DNA from: an uncultured Erysipelotrichaceae bacterium
Lineage (GTDB): Bacteria; Bacillota_I; Bacilli_A; Erysipelotrichales; Erysipelotrichaceae
Assembly: GCA_902796465.1 (NCBI GenBank)
Contig: CADBPK010000329.1
Coordinates: forward strand, 1 to 7,092
Reading direction: 5' to 3'
Length of the DNA: 7,092 nucleotides
Shown here: in pieces, positions 5,694 to 7,092 of the stretch
Numbering within the stretch: the first letter of the stretch is position 1
Layout: every line of letters starts with the position of its first letter
Notes under the pieces: generated by a model
The model's database searches: none
Seen by the model: the letters and a program-made list of their open reading frames with translations, nothing else
Told to the model about the DNA's origin: nothing
Position numbers and translations under genes: made by a program

Positions 5694-6878
5694 ATGATAT
5701 TTCATCGGACAGAAGAAGAATGGAAACAGGAAGGCGGATACTGGACCGCGAAGGAGATTTTCCAGCAGCCGGAGACCTGGAGAAAAACGCTTTTCCAGAT
5801 ACGGGAAGAGCGATTCGGACTGCAGGCATTTATCAACACTGTTAAAGCACAGAAGGATTATGACATCGTCTTTGCCGGCGCTGGAACCAGTGAATATATC
5901 GGCAACGCACTGGCACCGGCACTGCGGCCATATTACAGCGGGCACATCCGTTCCTGTGCCACGACTGATATCGTCTCAAATCCGGAATACTGTCTGTTCC
6001 GGGACAGACCGACGCTCCTGGTCAGTTTCGGCCGCAGCGGCAATTCGCCGGAATCCATCGGCGCGATCCGGGCAGCGGATACTGTCTGCACAAATATAAG
6101 ACATCTGCTGATCACATGTAATCCGAAAGGGGCTTTAAGCAGATATGCCGAAGGAAAGGACAACTGCTATGCGCTGAATCTTACACCGGAGACACATGAC
6201 ATGGCTTTTGCGATGACATCTTCATTTTCCAATATGTATCTGGCAGGACTTCTGGTTTTCCGTCTTGATGCACTGGAAGAAATGGAAAACCAAACAGAAG
6301 AGGTGATCCGTGCAGCTGCGGAATTCCTGGAAAAAGGATGGGAATCTATCCGGAAACTGACGGATGATTTTGATTTCAGCAGGATTATTTATCTGGGCAG
6401 CGGAGCTCTGAAAGGATTCGCGCAGGAATCGGCTCTGAAGATCTGTGAACTGACACAGGGCAGGGTGGATACGATTTTCAATTCACCGCTGGGCTTCCGT
6501 CATGGACCCAAATCAGTTATTAATGATCATTCTCTCTGTGTGGTTTTCCTTTCTCCGGATAATTATGCCCGTCAGTATGAATATGATCTGATCCGGGAAA
6601 TGAGCGCTGAAAGGAAAAACAACCGGATCCTGATCATCGGCTGTACGGAGGATCCGGTCAGTTCATACGCAGATGTATACCTGTCCCTGGACTGCCGGAC
6701 AGAACTGACAGACAGCTTTGCCGGTATGGCATTCATTCCGGCAGCGCAGGTCACGGCACTTCTGAAGTCGCTGTCATTCGGCATAACACCGGATAATCCG
6801 TGTCCTTCCGGCGAAGTCAACAGAGTTGTCAAAGGCGTAACTCTGTATCCATATACACTGCAGGGGGAAAACATATGA
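5694..6878 (+). CDS. agaS: AgaS: galactosamine-6-phosphate deaminase/isomerase (double SIS-domain protein)
   Basis: A 394-residue protein with two SIS (sugar isomerase) domains, closely resembling E. coli AgaS (384 residues). AgaS converts galactosamine-6-phosphate to tagatose-6-phosphate plus ammonia in the Aga pathway. SIS domain 1 carries GAGTSEYIG (62-70), SFGRSGNSPES (111-121) and ETHDMAFAMTSSFSNM (166-181). SIS domain 2 carries YLGSGALKGFAQESALKICE (233-252) and GFRHGPKS (267-274). The tail PSGEVNRVVKGVTLYPY (371-387) is also AgaS-like. There is no glutaminase domain, which rules out GlmS. ATG 5694 is chosen over 5649 because of the strong ribosome binding site and because MIFHRTEEEW leads into the family's W..EEI.QQP.TW-like start. 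The operon position between the deacetylase and a PTS EIIA is typical of Aga clusters. Its last codons overlap the EIIA start by 4 bp (ATGA). Confidence 0.94.
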   Translation: MIFHRTEEEWKQEGGYWTAKEIFQQPETWRKTLFQIREERFGLQAFINTVKAQKDYDIVFAGAGTSEYIGNALAPALRPYYSGHIRSCATTDIVSNPEYCLFRDRPTLLVSFGRSGNSPESIGAIRAADTVCTNIRHLLITCNPKGALSRYAEGKDNCYALNLTPETHDMAFAMTSSFSNMYLAGLLVFRLDALEEMENQTEEVIRAAAEFLEKGWESIRKLTDDFDFSRIIYLGSGALKGFAQESALKICELTQGRVDTIFNSPLGFRHGPKSVINDHSLCVVFLSPDNYARQYEYDLIREMSAERKNNRILIIGCTEDPVSSYADVYLSLDCRTELTDSFAGMAFIPAAQVTALLKSLSFGITPDNPCPSGEVNRVVKGVTLYPYTLQGENI

Positions 6879-7092
6879 CAGGCCTGATCATTACCGGACA
6901 CGGCCGGTTTGCGGAAGGAATGCTCAGTGCGCTGGAGTTGATCGCCGGTCCGCAGAATGACTGTATTGCCGTCAATTTTGAACATGAAGTCGGGGAACTG
7001 GAAACAGATCTGCAGAACGCTCTTGATTCGCTTTACGGATGCGGTGCAGTCATCATATTCTGTGATCTGCCGGGCGGATCGCCATTTAAAAC
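6875..7092 (+). CDS. PTS EIIA component, mannose family (probably GalNAc/galactosamine), 5' part
   Basis: The first 72 codons of a mannose/fructose/sorbose-family EIIA; the gene runs off the window and family members are about 135-145 residues. It starts MTGLIITGHGRFAEGMLSAL, where His9 in TGHG is the residue phosphorylated by HPr, and reaches the conserved DLPGGSPF (64-71). In the cytoplasm it passes phosphate from HPr to EIIB, which phosphorylates sugar entering through EIIC/EIID. The ATG overlaps the agaS stop (ATGA, 6875-6878) and a G-rich ribosome binding site (AGGGGG, 6862-6867) lies inside agaS, so the two are coupled. With nagA and agaS upstream, the likely cargo is GalNAc or galactosamine (an AgaF role). 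EIIB, EIIC and EIID would be expected just downstream. Confidence 0.9.
   Translation, partial: MTGLIITGHGRFAEGMLSALELIAGPQNDCIAVNFEHEVGELETDLQNALDSLYGCGAVIIFCDLPGGSPFK

Noticed and set aside
5286..5945. 219-codon minus-strand open frame opposite the nagA end and agaS start
   Set aside because: It lies antisense to two conserved genes and shows no initiation signals or recognisable motifs.
1..7092. CRISPR arrays, tRNA/rRNA genes, insertion sequences, toxin-antitoxin or defence genes
   Set aside because: No repeat-spacer pattern, RNA gene signature, transposase or such coding region was seen on either strand.

Overview
The window looks chromosomal and probably comes from an anaerobic, host-associated member of the Bacillota (Firmicutes). 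The grounds are strong AGGAGG-type ribosome binding sites, simple hairpin-plus-T-run terminators, a glycine cleavage operon carrying its own lipoate ligase and lipoamide dehydrogenase, and a mannose-family PTS next to amino-sugar genes. Base composition looks balanced by eye. I cannot name a genus; an Erysipelotrichia- or Clostridia-like bacterium is a guess.

Region 1 (1-2567) is the 3' end of a glycine cleavage operon. It holds the last 59 residues of the glycine decarboxylase P-protein subunit 2 (gcvPB), then lipoate-protein ligase (lplA, overlapping gcvPB by 11 bp) and dihydrolipoyl dehydrogenase (lpdA, 4 bp further on), closed by a clear intrinsic terminator. LplA puts lipoate on the H-protein, the P-protein loads the glycine aminomethyl group onto it, and LpdA reoxidises the dihydrolipoyl arm with NAD+.

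Region 2 (2568-7092) is an N-acetylgalactosamine/galactosamine (Aga) cluster. A single-gene unit with its own promoter and terminator encodes a GatZ/KbaZ/AgaZ-type tagatose-bisphosphate aldolase subunit. It is followed by a minus-strand gene for an unrecognised 143-residue protein with one N-terminal membrane helix. Divergent from that gene is an operon: an amino-sugar-6-phosphate deacetylase (nagA/agaA family), AgaS (galactosamine-6-phosphate deaminase/isomerase) and the first half of a mannose-family PTS EIIA. The inferred route is PTS import as GalNAc-6-P, deacetylation to GalN-6-P, deamination/isomerisation by AgaS to tagatose-6-P, then phosphorylation and aldol cleavage. The tagatose-6-P kinase, the catalytic GatY/KbaY subunit, the other PTS subunits and a dedicated regulator are not visible here and may lie downstream.

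I see no wholly novel system, CRISPR array, mobile element or RNA gene. The most interesting material is regulatory. The gatZ and nagA leaders share a TAWAATG ... TCGAAAG ... GAG layout and each can fold so that the start codon is paired. The -10 box of the minus-strand gene sits in the middle of an 8-bp inverted repeat, and one arm of that repeat plus the -10 is echoed at the gatZ promoter.
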